This document shows, piece after piece, positions 16,986-25,770 of a stretch of DNA of 64,000 nt. Source of the DNA: Pseudooceanicola nanhaiensis (GTDB lineage Bacteria > Pseudomonadota > Alphaproteobacteria > Rhodobacterales > Rhodobacteraceae); assembly GCF_020171315.1 (NCBI RefSeq), contig NZ_JAIUZP010000007.1:1-64000 (forward strand), in the 5' to 3' direction. The translations under genes and the position numbers were made by a program. Numbering within the stretch: position 1 is the first letter of the stretch; the number at the start of each line of letters is the position of its first letter. A model generated the notes under the pieces. It saw only the letters and a list, made by a program, of their open reading frames with translations, made no database searches and was not told the origin of the DNA.

Positions 16986-17903
16986 ATGCTCAGATACATC
17001 GCGCTCAGGGGGCTCCTCGCCCTGCTCGTGGCCTTTACCGTGTCGCTTGCCGCCTTCTTCCTTCTCAACGTCGCCACCGACCCGGCACAGGCCATCGCCG
17101 GCGAGGATGCCACCCCCGATGTGGTGGAGGCGATCCGCGCCCGATACGGGCTCGACCAGCCGATGCCGGTGCGCTACGCCGAATGGCTCGGCGGGGTGCT
17201 TCAGGGCGATTTCGGGGAAAGCTACTACTGGCACAAGCCGGTGGCGGAACTGGTCGTCGACCGCGCCGATGAGACCCTGACACTGGCGTTTTCGGCTCTT
17301 GCAGTCACCATCCTTATCGCCATTCCGTTGGGTGCGCTCGCCGCGCTGAACCCCAACAGCTGGATTGACCGCTTCGCCCTCGGCGTGGCCGTCTCGGCGC
17401 AGGCGGTGCCGAACTTCTGGCTGGGGCTGATCATGATCATCCTCTTCGGCGTCATGGTCCCGATCTTCCCGGTTTCGGGCGATGACACATGGCGCCACTT
17501 CGTCCTGCCGGCCTTCGTGCTGGGGGCCTCTTCCGTGCCCGCCGTCATGCGGCTGACGCGCACCGGCCTGATCGAGGTCATGGGCGCCGACTACATCCGC
17601 ACTGCACGGGCCAAGGGCTTCCGCGGCTGGCCGCTGCTGCAACGCCATGCGCTGCGCAACGCGCTGCTGCCGGTGATCTCGGTCCTGGCGGTGCAACTGG
17701 GCCAGAAATTCGGCGGCTCCGTCATCACCGAAAGCATCTTTGCCATCAACGGGCTGGGACGGCTGGCACTGGAATCGATCCTCGGCGCGGACATCCCGAC
17801 CGTGCAGATGCTGATCTTCGTCTTTGCCATCGTCTTCGTCGCCATGAACCTGCTCGCCGACATCCTGAATGCGGCGCTTGACCCGAGGATCCGGATCGGA
17901 TGA
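16986..17903 (+). CDS. ABC transporter permease, DppB type
   Basis: This 305-residue inner-membrane protein has six predicted helices. The BPD_transp_1 coupling motif appears as Y-I-R-T-A-R-A-K-G-F, followed by R-H-A-L-R-N-A-L-L-P, about residues 200-225. The N-terminal domain with G-L-D-Q-P-x-P-V-R-Y is typical of DppB/OppB. It overlaps the next permease gene by four bases (ATGA). It is partner of the 17900 permease and the fused ATPase. Confidence 0.92.
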   Translation: MLRYIALRGLLALLVAFTVSLAAFFLLNVATDPAQAIAGEDATPDVVEAIRARYGLDQPMPVRYAEWLGGVLQGDFGESYYWHKPVAELVVDRADETLTLAFSALAVTILIAIPLGALAALNPNSWIDRFALGVAVSAQAVPNFWLGLIMIILFGVMVPIFPVSGDDTWRHFVLPAFVLGASSVPAVMRLTRTGLIEVMGADYIRTARAKGFRGWPLLQRHALRNALLPVISVLAVQLGQKFGGSVITESIFAINGLGRLALESILGADIPTVQMLIFVFAIVFVAMNLLADILNAALDPRIRIG

Positions 17904-18823
17904 CCGACACTGACATGACACTCGCCGCCGTCGACAGCGGCCCGGAGGCCGAGGCCGAGGGGCTGACCCCCGGCCAGATCTTCCGCCAGAGGCTCTTTGG
18001 CCACACCGGTTTCCTGATCGGGGCGGGCCTGCTGCTGCTGATCGCGCTGATCGCCCTGCTGGCGCCCTACATCGCGCCGCACGATCCCTTCCAGCAATCG
18101 CTGGCCAACCGGATGTTGCCCCCGGTCTGGGCCGAGGGCGGCAATCCCGACTACCTGCTGGGCACCGATCAGAACGGGCGCGATTACCTGTCGCGGCTGA
18201 TCTACGGGACCCGCGTCTCGATCACCATCGGGGTTGGCGCGGCCACCATCGGCATGTTGATCGGTGTCACGCTGGGGGTGCTGGCGGGCTACTTCGGCGG
18301 CTGGGTGGACCATGCCATCAGCTTCCTGCTGACCGCGCAACTGGCGCTGCCGGGGCTGCTGCTGGCCATGGCGCTGGTCTTCATCATCGGCCCCTCGATC
18401 TGGGTCGTGATCGGGATCGTCGGCGTGCTGCACTGGACCTATTACCTCGTGGTGACGCGGGCCGCGACGCAGCGCATCCGCAGCCTCGATTTCGTCGCCG
18501 CCGCTGCCGCCTCGGGCGCCACCCCGCGCCAGATCATCTGGCACGAGATCCTGCCCAACCTCGCCTCCTCGATCATCGTGATCTTCACCTTCGAACTGGG
18601 CATCGCGATCCTTGCCGAAAGCTCGCTCAGCTTCCTGGGCGTCGGCATCCAGCCCCCCACGCCGTCCTGGGGCCTGATGATCGCCGAGGGCAAGCAGGCC
18701 ATGTTCTACCGCCCGTGGCTGGTGGTCCTGCCGGGCATCTGCCTCTTCCTGCTGGTCATCGGCGCCAACCTGATGGGCGACGGGCTGCGTGACATCACCT
18801 CGCCGGAGGGCCGTTCGAAATGA
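17900..18823 (+). CDS. ABC transporter permease, DppC type
   Basis: The protein has 307 residues with an N-terminal OppC_N region and the L-G-T-D-Q-N-G-R-D-Y-L-S-R motif typical of DppC. The coupling loop is A-A-A-A-S-G-A-T-P-R-Q-I-I-W-H-E-I-L-P-N. The C-terminus ends with the usual G-D-G-L-R-D block. Four-base overlaps on both sides indicate translational coupling in the operon. Confidence 0.92.
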   Translation: MTDTDMTLAAVDSGPEAEAEGLTPGQIFRQRLFGHTGFLIGAGLLLLIALIALLAPYIAPHDPFQQSLANRMLPPVWAEGGNPDYLLGTDQNGRDYLSRLIYGTRVSITIGVGAATIGMLIGVTLGVLAGYFGGWVDHAISFLLTAQLALPGLLLAMALVFIIGPSIWVVIGIVGVLHWTYYLVVTRAATQRIRSLDFVAAAAASGATPRQIIWHEILPNLASSIIVIFTFELGIAILAESSLSFLGVGIQPPTPSWGLMIAEGKQAMFYRPWLVVLPGICLFLLVIGANLMGDGLRDITSPEGRSK

Positions 18824-20637
18824 CCAGACTTCTCGATATCCAGGGTCTCTCCGTCTCGCTGCCGCTGCCCAACGGCACGCTGCACGCGGTGCGCGATGTC
18901 TCCCTCTCGCTCGATCAGGGCGGCACGCTGGGGATCGTCGGCGAAAGCGGCTCGGGCAAGTCGATGTCGGCACTGGCGCTGATGCGGCTGCTGCCGCGCG
19001 GGGCCGACTGCCGGGCGACGCGCCTTGCCCTCGCCGGGCAGGACCTGCGCGATCTGGACGACCGCAGCTTCACCCGGCAGATCGCCGGCCCCCGGATCGG
19101 CATGATCTTTCAGGAACCGATGACCTCGCTGAACCCGGTCTACACGATCGGCCGCCAGATGACCGAGGGCGCGGTGATGCGCGGCCTGCTGTCGGGCGCA
19201 GAGGCCCGCCGCAAAGCGATCGACCTGCTGGACCGTGTCGGCATCCCCGATCCCGAGGGGCGCATGGGGCAGTATCCGCACCAGATGTCCGGCGGCCAGA
19301 GGCAGCGCGTCATGATCGCCATGACCCTGATGCTGGACCCCGACCTGCTGATCGCGGACGAGCCGACGACGGCACTCGATGTCACGGTGCAGGCGCAGAT
19401 CCTCGACCTGCTGGATGACCTGCGGCGCGAGCGGCAGATGGGCATGATCCTGATCTCCCACGACCTCGCCGTGGTGGCCGAACGCTCGGACCATGTGGCG
19501 GTGATGTACGGCGGCGAGATCATCGAACAGGGCGCCTCGCAGGCGGTGCTGCGGGCCCCCGCGCATCCCTATACACAGTCTCTGTTGCAGGCGATTCCGC
19601 AGTTGGGTGATGCGCCTGCGCGGCTTGGTGCCATCCCCGGCACCGTGCCCTCGCTGATGTCGCAGCCCTTGGGATGCGTCTTCGCGCCCCGCTGCGCCCA
19701 TGCCCGGGCCGAATGCACCGCCGCCCGCCCTCCGGAGCGGCAGCACGGGCCCGATCATTACTGCCTCTGCGTCCTGACAACGCCCCCCACGGGCCGCCGC
19801 ATGGCCGAACCCCTGCGCGCCCATGCCGAACCCGTGGGCGAGGCAGTGATCAGCGCCCGCGCGGTTTCGCAGGTGTTCCACAGCCGCAAGGGTCTCTTTG
19901 GCCCGAAGCGCGAGATTAAGGCTCTAAATAAGGTAGATTTGACCCTGAAGCGCGGCGAGACGCTGGCGCTGATCGGCGAAAGCGGGTCGGGCAAGTCGAC
20001 GCTGGCGCGCATCCTGCTGGGTCTGGCCACGCCGACCTCGGGCGAGGTGACGATGCTGGGCCGCCCGGTGGCGGAGTTGAGCGGCGCGGAACGGGCGGGC
20101 TTCGTCCAGCCGATCTTCCAGGATCCCTATTCCAGCCTGAACCCGCGCCGCCGCCTGTCCGAGATCATCGCCCGTCCCCTCGTCCTGCGGGGCGAGAAGG
20201 AGCGCGCCGATCAGGCCGTGCGCGACGCGATGGACCTCGTGCGCCTGCCGAAACGGCTGCTTCATGCCTATCCCAGCCAGCTCTCCGGCGGGCAGCGACA
20301 GCGGGTGGCCATCGCCCGTGCCCTCGTGACCCGGCCCGAGGCGCTGATCTGTGACGAGCCGACCTCGGCGCTCGATGTCTCGGTACAGGCGCAGATCCTC
20401 AACCTGCTCGACGACCTGCGCGCCGAAATGGGGCTGACCTGCCTGATCATCACCCATGACATGGCCGTGGTGCACCAGATCGCCGACCGCGTCGCCGTCA
20501 TGTACCAGGGTCGCATCGTGGAGGAGGGGGCGACCGCGCAGGTGCTCTCCCATCCCAGCGATGCCTATACGATCAACCTGCTGGCGGCGGCGCCCAGGTT
20601 CGAGACGAAACCAGAGGAAATCGAGGTGGCCGAATGA
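18820..20637 (+). CDS. Fused ABC ATPase (DppD-DppF in one chain)
   Basis: The 605-residue chain carries two complete nucleotide-binding domains. The first has Walker A G-E-S-G-S-G-K-S at 41-48, signature M-S-G-G-Q-R-Q-R and a Walker B ending in A-D-E-P. The second repeats these from about residue 385, with signature L-S-G-G-Q-R-Q-R and C-D-E-P. An oligopeptide_C-type segment with spaced cysteines (C-V-F-A-P-R-C) follows the first domain, the element that can bind a [4Fe-4S] cluster in some DppD/OppD proteins. It drives import through the two upstream permeases and overlaps both neighbours by four bases. Confidence 0.92.
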   Translation: MTRLLDIQGLSVSLPLPNGTLHAVRDVSLSLDQGGTLGIVGESGSGKSMSALALMRLLPRGADCRATRLALAGQDLRDLDDRSFTRQIAGPRIGMIFQEPMTSLNPVYTIGRQMTEGAVMRGLLSGAEARRKAIDLLDRVGIPDPEGRMGQYPHQMSGGQRQRVMIAMTLMLDPDLLIADEPTTALDVTVQAQILDLLDDLRRERQMGMILISHDLAVVAERSDHVAVMYGGEIIEQGASQAVLRAPAHPYTQSLLQAIPQLGDAPARLGAIPGTVPSLMSQPLGCVFAPRCAHARAECTAARPPERQHGPDHYCLCVLTTPPTGRRMAEPLRAHAEPVGEAVISARAVSQVFHSRKGLFGPKREIKALNKVDLTLKRGETLALIGESGSGKSTLARILLGLATPTSGEVTMLGRPVAELSGAERAGFVQPIFQDPYSSLNPRRRLSEIIARPLVLRGEKERADQAVRDAMDLVRLPKRLLHAYPSQLSGGQRQRVAIARALVTRPEALICDEPTSALDVSVQAQILNLLDDLRAEMGLTCLIITHDMAVVHQIADRVAVMYQGRIVEEGATAQVLSHPSDAYTINLLAAAPRFETKPEEIEVAE

Positions 20638-21965
20638 ATTCTCCCGGCAAGGTCCTCACCGCGACGACATTGTTTTCACGTGAAACGCTCTGGCAATCCT
20701 GGCTGGATGTAGAGGCCGCGCTGGCCGAAACGCAGGCCGAGATGGGGATCATCCCCGCCGAGGCCGCCGTGGCAATCCGCAAGGCCGCCACGCTGGAAAC
20801 CCTCGGGGTCGAGGCGCTGGAGGCCGACATCCGCCGCACGCTGGCGCCCGTGCTGTCTCTGACGCGGCTGCTGTCGCAGGCCGCCGGGCCCGCGGGCGAT
20901 TACGTCCACTGGGGCGCGACCACCCAGAACGTGATGCAGACCGGGCGCATCCTGCTGATCCGGCAGGCCGATCAGGCGATCCGGCTGGGGCTTTCCGGGG
21001 TGCTCGACCGGCTGGGCACGCTGGCCGAGGCCGAGGCCGAGACGCTGACCGCCGGGCGCACCAACCGGATGCATGCGCTGCCGATCACCTTCGGCTTCAA
21101 GGTCGCCGGCTGGATCGAAGAGATCTGCCGCGCCGCCGATCGGCTGGAGGACGCGGGCGCCCGGCTCTTCGCGCTGCCCTTCGGCGGGGCCGTGGGGGCG
21201 ATGCAGGCCTTCGGGCCGCAGGGGCAGGAGATCAACCGCCGCCTCGCCGCCCGGCTGGGCCTGCGGGAGCTGCTGGTGCCGGGCCGCACGGGCAATGACC
21301 TCTTCGCGGAATACGTGGTGCAGCTGTCCATGTTGGCGATGACGGTCGAGCGGGTGGCGGGGGAGCTTTACCTGCTCATGACGCAGGAGATCGGCGAGGT
21401 GGCAGAGGTGCTGGACGCTGGCACCGTCGGTTCTTCCACCATGCCGCACAAGGTGAACCCAAAGTTCGTGGTCAAGGTGCTGGCGCAGGCGGCGGAGCTG
21501 CGCGGCCTTGCCGGGCCCGCACTGGAAACCGGGCGGTCGAGTCACGAGGGCGACGCGGCGCCGAACGGGCTTCTCAGCGCGGTGCTGGACCGGGCCGTGC
21601 CGCTGGGATGGACCATGGTCGAGGATTTCCGCCAGCTGCTGGGCCGGATCGCCCTGAACCGCGCCCGGATGGCGGAGAATGCCGCTCTGTCCGGCGGGGG
21701 CATCGCGACGGAGAACCTGATGATGCGGCTGGCCCCGCTGACTGGCCGGGCGCAGGCGCACGACATCGTCCATCACGCGCTGGAACACGGCGCCGGGCGG
21801 CCGCCGCTGGAGGTGCTGACCGCCGCGCCCGAGGTGACGGCCCATCTGAGCGCGGCAGAGATCAAAGCCGCCCTCGATCCTGCAGCCTATACCGGCGACA
21901 GCGCCCGCATCGCGCGGGACGCAGCGGGGATGGCGCGGGCGCGGGCCGGGCAGCTGGCGGGCTAG
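20634..21965 (+). CDS. Fumarase/aspartase-superfamily lyase, resembling 3-carboxy-cis,cis-muconate cycloisomerase
   Basis: The protein has 443 residues. Superfamily motifs are D-Y-V-H-W-G-A-T-T-Q-N (89-99), a G-R-T-N-R-M-H-A-L-P block near 141-150 and the signature G-S-S-T-M-P-H-K-V-N-P at 266-276. The ADSL_C-like C-terminus and the H-W-G-A-T-T-Q block fit PcaB-type cycloisomerases and their adenylosuccinate-lyase-like relatives; the true substrate is not proven. The start overlaps the ATPase stop by four bases, and the stop overlaps the convergent lysR stop. PcaB acts after protocatechuate 3,4-cleavage, which fits the nearby dehydroshikimate dehydratase, but no protocatechuate dioxygenase is in the window. 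Confidence 0.75.
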   Translation: MNSPGKVLTATTLFSRETLWQSWLDVEAALAETQAEMGIIPAEAAVAIRKAATLETLGVEALEADIRRTLAPVLSLTRLLSQAAGPAGDYVHWGATTQNVMQTGRILLIRQADQAIRLGLSGVLDRLGTLAEAEAETLTAGRTNRMHALPITFGFKVAGWIEEICRAADRLEDAGARLFALPFGGAVGAMQAFGPQGQEINRRLAARLGLRELLVPGRTGNDLFAEYVVQLSMLAMTVERVAGELYLLMTQEIGEVAEVLDAGTVGSSTMPHKVNPKFVVKVLAQAAELRGLAGPALETGRSSHEGDAAPNGLLSAVLDRAVPLGWTMVEDFRQLLGRIALNRARMAENAALSGGGIATENLMMRLAPLTGRAQAHDIVHHALEHGAGRPPLEVLTAAPEVTAHLSAAEIKAALDPAAYTGDSARIARDAAGMARARAGQLAG

Positions 21966-22891
21966 ATCAGGTAGACCAGATCGGCGAGCGCTGGGGTATC
22001 CGTCCGGCGCCGCTCGATCACACCCGAGAGCGCGTCGAGGAAGCCCTCGGCAAGGTCGGACTGTGGCCCCTGCGCACGGATCGAGGCATAGGTCAGCCAG
22101 TGATCCCCGGCGAGCGGGCGCATGGTGACCCCGCCAAGGGCCGTGGCAGGCACGCAGACCGGGTCGATCAGCGTCAGGCCGAGGCCATGGCGCACCATTT
22201 CCACGGTTACGAGGGTCGAACCGGTCTGGAACGCCACCTCGGTGCGCAGGCCCGCGTCGCCCATGACCTCCTCCAGCCGGTTGCGCCAGAGCTGCCCGGT
22301 GGTGAGCGAGACCAGAGGCTGCGTGGCGAGGTCCTGCACCGTCACCTCTTCCCGCGTGGCGAGGGGGTGATCCTCGGGCATGAGGATCGAATAGCGCGCG
22401 CGGATCAGCGGCATGATGTCGAGGGCGATGATCTCGTTCTGCACCGGCAGGGAGATGACGCCGAGGTTGTAACCCCGCGCCGCCACCTTGCTCTCGATGC
22501 CGAAGCGGCTCTCGGTCTGGACGTTGCAGTTGAACCCGGCGCCGCCCGCCCGCATGGCGGTGATCGCTGGCACGACGAGGGCATTGGCCAGCGGCGGCGC
22601 GGTCACGACCGACAGGTGCCGCCCACCCTGATCCCGGATGTCGCGGGCGATGGCGGGGATCTCCTCGATCCCGTCCAGAGTATTGCCGATCTGCTGGTAG
22701 AAGCGCGCGCCGTCCTCGGTCAGTTGCAGGTTGCGCCGCGAGCGGGAGAAGAGCGTGAGCTGCACCTGGCTCTCCAACTGCCCCAGCAGACGGCTGGCGG
22801 CAGAGGCAGACAGCCCGATCCGCTCGCCCGCCTCGGTGAGGGAGCCGGTGAGCACGATGTTCCGAAACAATTGCAGGGCCCGCAGGTTCAT
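21962..22891 (-). CDS. LysR-family regulator of the catabolic island
   Basis: The protein has 309 residues. The N-terminal winged helix (residues 1-60) contains S-L-T-E-A-G-E-R-I-G-L-S-A-S-A-A-S-R-L-L. The substrate-binding domain follows from about residue 90. The start at 22891 has a GGGAGGTG site, and a 17-bp palindrome lies 13-29 bases upstream, so autoregulation by steric block is likely. The same palindrome lies in the Mo-enzyme/ABC promoter region at 15280. Its stop overlaps the lyase stop tail-to-tail. Confidence 0.9.
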   Translation of the reverse strand: MNLRALQLFRNIVLTGSLTEAGERIGLSASAASRLLGQLESQVQLTLFSRSRRNLQLTEDGARFYQQIGNTLDGIEEIPAIARDIRDQGGRHLSVVTAPPLANALVVPAITAMRAGGAGFNCNVQTESRFGIESKVAARGYNLGVISLPVQNEIIALDIMPLIRARYSILMPEDHPLATREEVTVQDLATQPLVSLTTGQLWRNRLEEVMGDAGLRTEVAFQTGSTLVTVEMVRHGLGLTLIDPVCVPATALGGVTMRPLAGDHWLTYASIRAQGPQSDLAEGFLDALSGVIERRRTDTPALADLVYLI

Positions 22892-22903
22892 CGCCACACC
22901 TCC

Positions 22904-22920
22904 CTTGCGCGAATTGCAAG
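22904..22920. promoter_or_regulatory. Probable LysR autoregulatory operator, CTTGC-N7-GCAAG
   Basis: The site reads CTTGCGCGAATTGCAAG and matches the 15280-15296 site in both 5-bp arms and the 7-base spacing. It abuts the lysR ribosome-binding site, so bound protein should repress lysR. Confidence 0.6.
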
Positions 22921-23015
22921 GATTGGCGGTGACCGGCGGCTGAAAGTCAAGAGTCCCGCCGGCACGGTGGCGGGCGGGACTCTCGTGAATCATGCCCTAT
23001 CGGGCGGTTTCGACC

Positions 23016-24905
23016 CTATTGGCGCGGCATGTCGGCAGGTCGGGTGACCCGCTTCTGCGCGGCGATGCGGAACGGCGCGTTGGGCGCGCCATAGCCGTCA
23101 TAGGCGCCGCGGCGTTCGAGGATCTCGAAGAACATGCCGCCCGCGAAGGGGCGGGAGTAGATCTGGAAATACTCCCCCTGCGCATCGGCATCGTAGAGGA
23201 TGTTGGCGGCACGCATCGCCTCCAGCACCTCCGGCGCGATGTCGAAGCGCGCGGCGAGGTCGTCGTAATAGTTCGGCGAGATCGGCAGCGCCTCGAAACC
23301 ATTCTCGGCCAGCTTGGCCGCGCAGGCGAAGATATCGTCCGTCTCGAAGGCGACGTGCTGGACCGAGGCGCCGAAACTGTCGGCAAGGAAGCTGCCCGCC
23401 ATGGTGCGGTGTGTCTCGGCGCCGTTGAGGGTGATCCGCAGCGCGCCATTGCCGGCGGCAAGCGCCTGCGAGCGCACCAGCCCGTCCGGGTCCACCACGT
23501 CGAACATCGGCGCCTTCTTCATGTCGAAGAGCGAGGTGTAGAACAGCGACCACGACAGCATCTCGTCATAGGTCATGGTCTGGGCCACGTGGTCGACCCG
23601 GGTCAGCCCGGTGCCGGTGGTATCGGCGGCTTCGTCCACGGTGAATTCCACCTTCCAGACATCGCGCAGCGCGTCGCTGTCATCGAGGAAGTGCAGGATC
23701 GAGCCGCCAAGCCCCCGGATCGCGGGAATGTCGAGCTGCCCGGGCACCAGCGGCTGGCTGAAGGCCTCGGCCCCGAGCGCGGTGGCGCGGGCCACGGTGT
23801 CATGGGCGGAGGAGACGCCGATGCCCACGTCGCAGATCGTCGTGCCGTGGACATTGTAGGCGGTGCCCGCGAAATCGCCGGGCTCGCTGTTCACTACGAT
23901 GCGGATGTCGCCCTGCTGCCAGAGCGTCAACTTCTTCGACATGTGGTGCCCGATGGCCCGGAAGCCGAGCGAGGCAAGCAGCTTGCCCAGGCTCTCGGCC
24001 TCGGCCCCGCGGCTGGCGAATTCGATGAACTCGGTCCCCGTCAGCTCCAGCCTTGCGGGCATGGGGGGCATGTCGACGGTCACGTCAGGCTCGGCCCGGC
24101 GCACGTCGTCCATCAGCGCGATGATCGAGCGGTAGCCGTCCTTGGCGATCGTCCTGGGCGAGCCGCCGCGGAACTGGTCGTTGAAGATCTCGAGGCTGAT
24201 CGGCCCGGTGTAGCCCGCCGCCGTCACGGCCCGCATGAAGGCGGTCACGTCGAGGTCGCCCTCGCCCGGCATGTTGCGGAAGTGGCGCGACCAGTAGAGC
24301 AGATCCATGTCGATCTTGGGCGCATCGGCCAGCTGGACGAAGAAGATCTTGTCGCCGGGAATGCGCCGGATCGTGTCCGGGTCGATCCCGCGCGAGAGGG
24401 TGTGGAAACTGTCGAGGATCAGGCCGATGTTGGCGTGATCGGCGCGGCGCACGATCTCCCATGCGTCGCGGTGGTCGTTCACGTGACGGCCCCAGGCGAG
24501 CGCCTCGTAGCCCACGCGCAGGCCGCGTTTGGCCGCCCGTTCGCCCAGTTCGGCGAAATCGGCGGCGGCACGGTCGATCCCGCCAAGCGCCTCGGGATGG
24601 ACCGAGGAGCAGACGAGGACGAGGTCGGTGCCCAGTTCCTGCATCAGGTCGAACTTGCGCTCGGCCCGGTCGAAGGCCTTGGTGCGCAGGGCGCCGGGCA
24701 GGCCTTCGAAGTCACGGAACGGCTGGAACAGCGGAATGTCGAGACCGTGATCGCGGATCATCCGGCCCACGTCGCGCGGGCTGCCCGCATCGGCGATGAA
24801 ATCCTGTTCGAAGATCTCGATCCCGTCGAAGCCGGCGGCCGCGATGGCCTCCAGCTTCTGGCGCAGGTTGCCCGAGATCGAAACGGTGGCGATCGCGGTC
24901 TTCAT
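23016..24905 (-). CDS. quiC: 3-dehydroshikimate dehydratase (QuiC type): TIM barrel fused to HPPD-like domains
   Basis: The protein has 629 residues. Residues 1-265 form an AP-endonuclease-2/xylose-isomerase-like TIM barrel with a full metal set: E134 (G-Y-E-A-L), D165 (L-I-L-D-S-F-H), Q191 (F-V-Q-L-A-D-A) and E239 (I-S-L-E-I-F). This fits dehydration of 3-dehydroshikimate to protocatechuate. Residues 285-610 are two VOC modules like 4-hydroxyphenylpyruvate dioxygenase, with a possible iron triad H439, H517, E594. The fused form is known from Pseudomonas QuiC; the role of the VOC half is less clear. The start was chosen at 24905, one base after the aroE stop. It is the last gene of the tct-aroE-quiC operon. 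Confidence 0.88.
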   Translation of the reverse strand: MKTAIATVSISGNLRQKLEAIAAAGFDGIEIFEQDFIADAGSPRDVGRMIRDHGLDIPLFQPFRDFEGLPGALRTKAFDRAERKFDLMQELGTDLVLVCSSVHPEALGGIDRAAADFAELGERAAKRGLRVGYEALAWGRHVNDHRDAWEIVRRADHANIGLILDSFHTLSRGIDPDTIRRIPGDKIFFVQLADAPKIDMDLLYWSRHFRNMPGEGDLDVTAFMRAVTAAGYTGPISLEIFNDQFRGGSPRTIAKDGYRSIIALMDDVRRAEPDVTVDMPPMPARLELTGTEFIEFASRGAEAESLGKLLASLGFRAIGHHMSKKLTLWQQGDIRIVVNSEPGDFAGTAYNVHGTTICDVGIGVSSAHDTVARATALGAEAFSQPLVPGQLDIPAIRGLGGSILHFLDDSDALRDVWKVEFTVDEAADTTGTGLTRVDHVAQTMTYDEMLSWSLFYTSLFDMKKAPMFDVVDPDGLVRSQALAAGNGALRITLNGAETHRTMAGSFLADSFGASVQHVAFETDDIFACAAKLAENGFEALPISPNYYDDLAARFDIAPEVLEAMRAANILYDADAQGEYFQIYSRPFAGGMFFEILERRGAYDGYGAPNAPFRIAAQKRVTRPADMPRQ

Positions 24906-24906
24906 A

Positions 24907-25767
24907 TCATTGCTCCGTCGTCGCTGGATCCAAGAGTGCCGCACGCAGGGCCTGCGTGTCGAGGGATTTGCCATCCGAGAAGAGCGTCCAGGCGTGGACG
25001 CCCTGCCAGAAGAAGAGCTCCCACCCCGAGATGATCTGAAGGCCCGCGGCCTCTGCATCCTGCAGGAACTGCGTGTCCGTGGGGGTATAAACGGCGTCAA
25101 AGACCCACTCTGCCCCGGCCATTGCGGGGGCGGGCAGGGGGGTGCCCTCGTAGCCGACCATGCCGACGGGGGTGCAGTTGATCAGCCCCTGTGCGCCCTC
25201 TGCGGCCTCGGCCGCATCGGAATGCACGGTGATCTCGGCGCCCTTGCCGGTGGCGCGCAGCTCTTCTGCCAACGCCTCGGCCTTGGGCAGGTCCCGGTCC
25301 ACGAGGCGCAGCGCCGGGGCGCCGAGGCCCAGCAGCCCGAAGGCCACCGCCCGGCCCACGCCGCCGGTGCCGATCATCAGCACTGCGCCCGGGGGCGTCT
25401 CACCCCGTGCGGCGCGATAGGCGGCCATGAAGCCCGAGAAGTCGGTGTTGTGGCCCTTGGCGCCCTCGGCGTCAAAGAGCACGGTGTTCACCGCGCCAAC
25501 GGAGCGGACCAGCGGGTCCTCGACCGTGACCTTGGCAAAGGCGCGTTCCTTGTAGGGGTAGGTCACGTTGATCCCGCGGTAGCCCGCGCCGGGGCACCAG
25601 GCAAAGAGTTCGTCGAACTCCTTGCCCTGCTCACGCGGGATCAGGCGGTCATAGCGGACGACCATGTCGTTCTGCCGCCCCACCAGCTGGTGCAGGAGGG
25701 GCGAGCGGGATTTGGCGATATTGTCGCCGATCAGGCCCAGAAGAAGGTCAGGCGCTGCCTGGGTCAT
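24907..25767 (-). CDS. aroE: Shikimate/quinate dehydrogenase (AroE family)
   Basis: The protein has 286 residues. The substrate motif is S-R-S-P-L-L-H-Q (20-27), with K in P-Y-K-E-R and N/D in H-N-T-D-F. The nucleotide site is G-T-G-G-V-G-R-A, followed by V-D-R-D-L. The Asp after the second strand suggests NAD rather than NADP preference, common in catabolic quinate/shikimate dehydrogenases. Position between tctA and quiC argues for oxidation of shikimate or quinate to the dehydro-acid used by QuiC, rather than biosynthesis. Confidence 0.88.
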   Translation of the reverse strand: MTQAAPDLLLGLIGDNIAKSRSPLLHQLVGRQNDMVVRYDRLIPREQGKEFDELFAWCPGAGYRGINVTYPYKERAFAKVTVEDPLVRSVGAVNTVLFDAEGAKGHNTDFSGFMAAYRAARGETPPGAVLMIGTGGVGRAVAFGLLGLGAPALRLVDRDLPKAEALAEELRATGKGAEITVHSDAAEAAEGAQGLINCTPVGMVGYEGTPLPAPAMAGAEWVFDAVYTPTDTQFLQDAEAAGLQIISGWELFFWQGVHAWTLFSDGKSLDTQALRAALLDPATTEQ

Positions 25768-25770
25768 GGG

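Noticed and set aside
24907-25767. Biosynthetic shikimate pathway role for aroE
   Set aside because: It is embedded between a transporter and quiC in one operon, and the residue after strand 2 favours NAD, which suits catabolism better.
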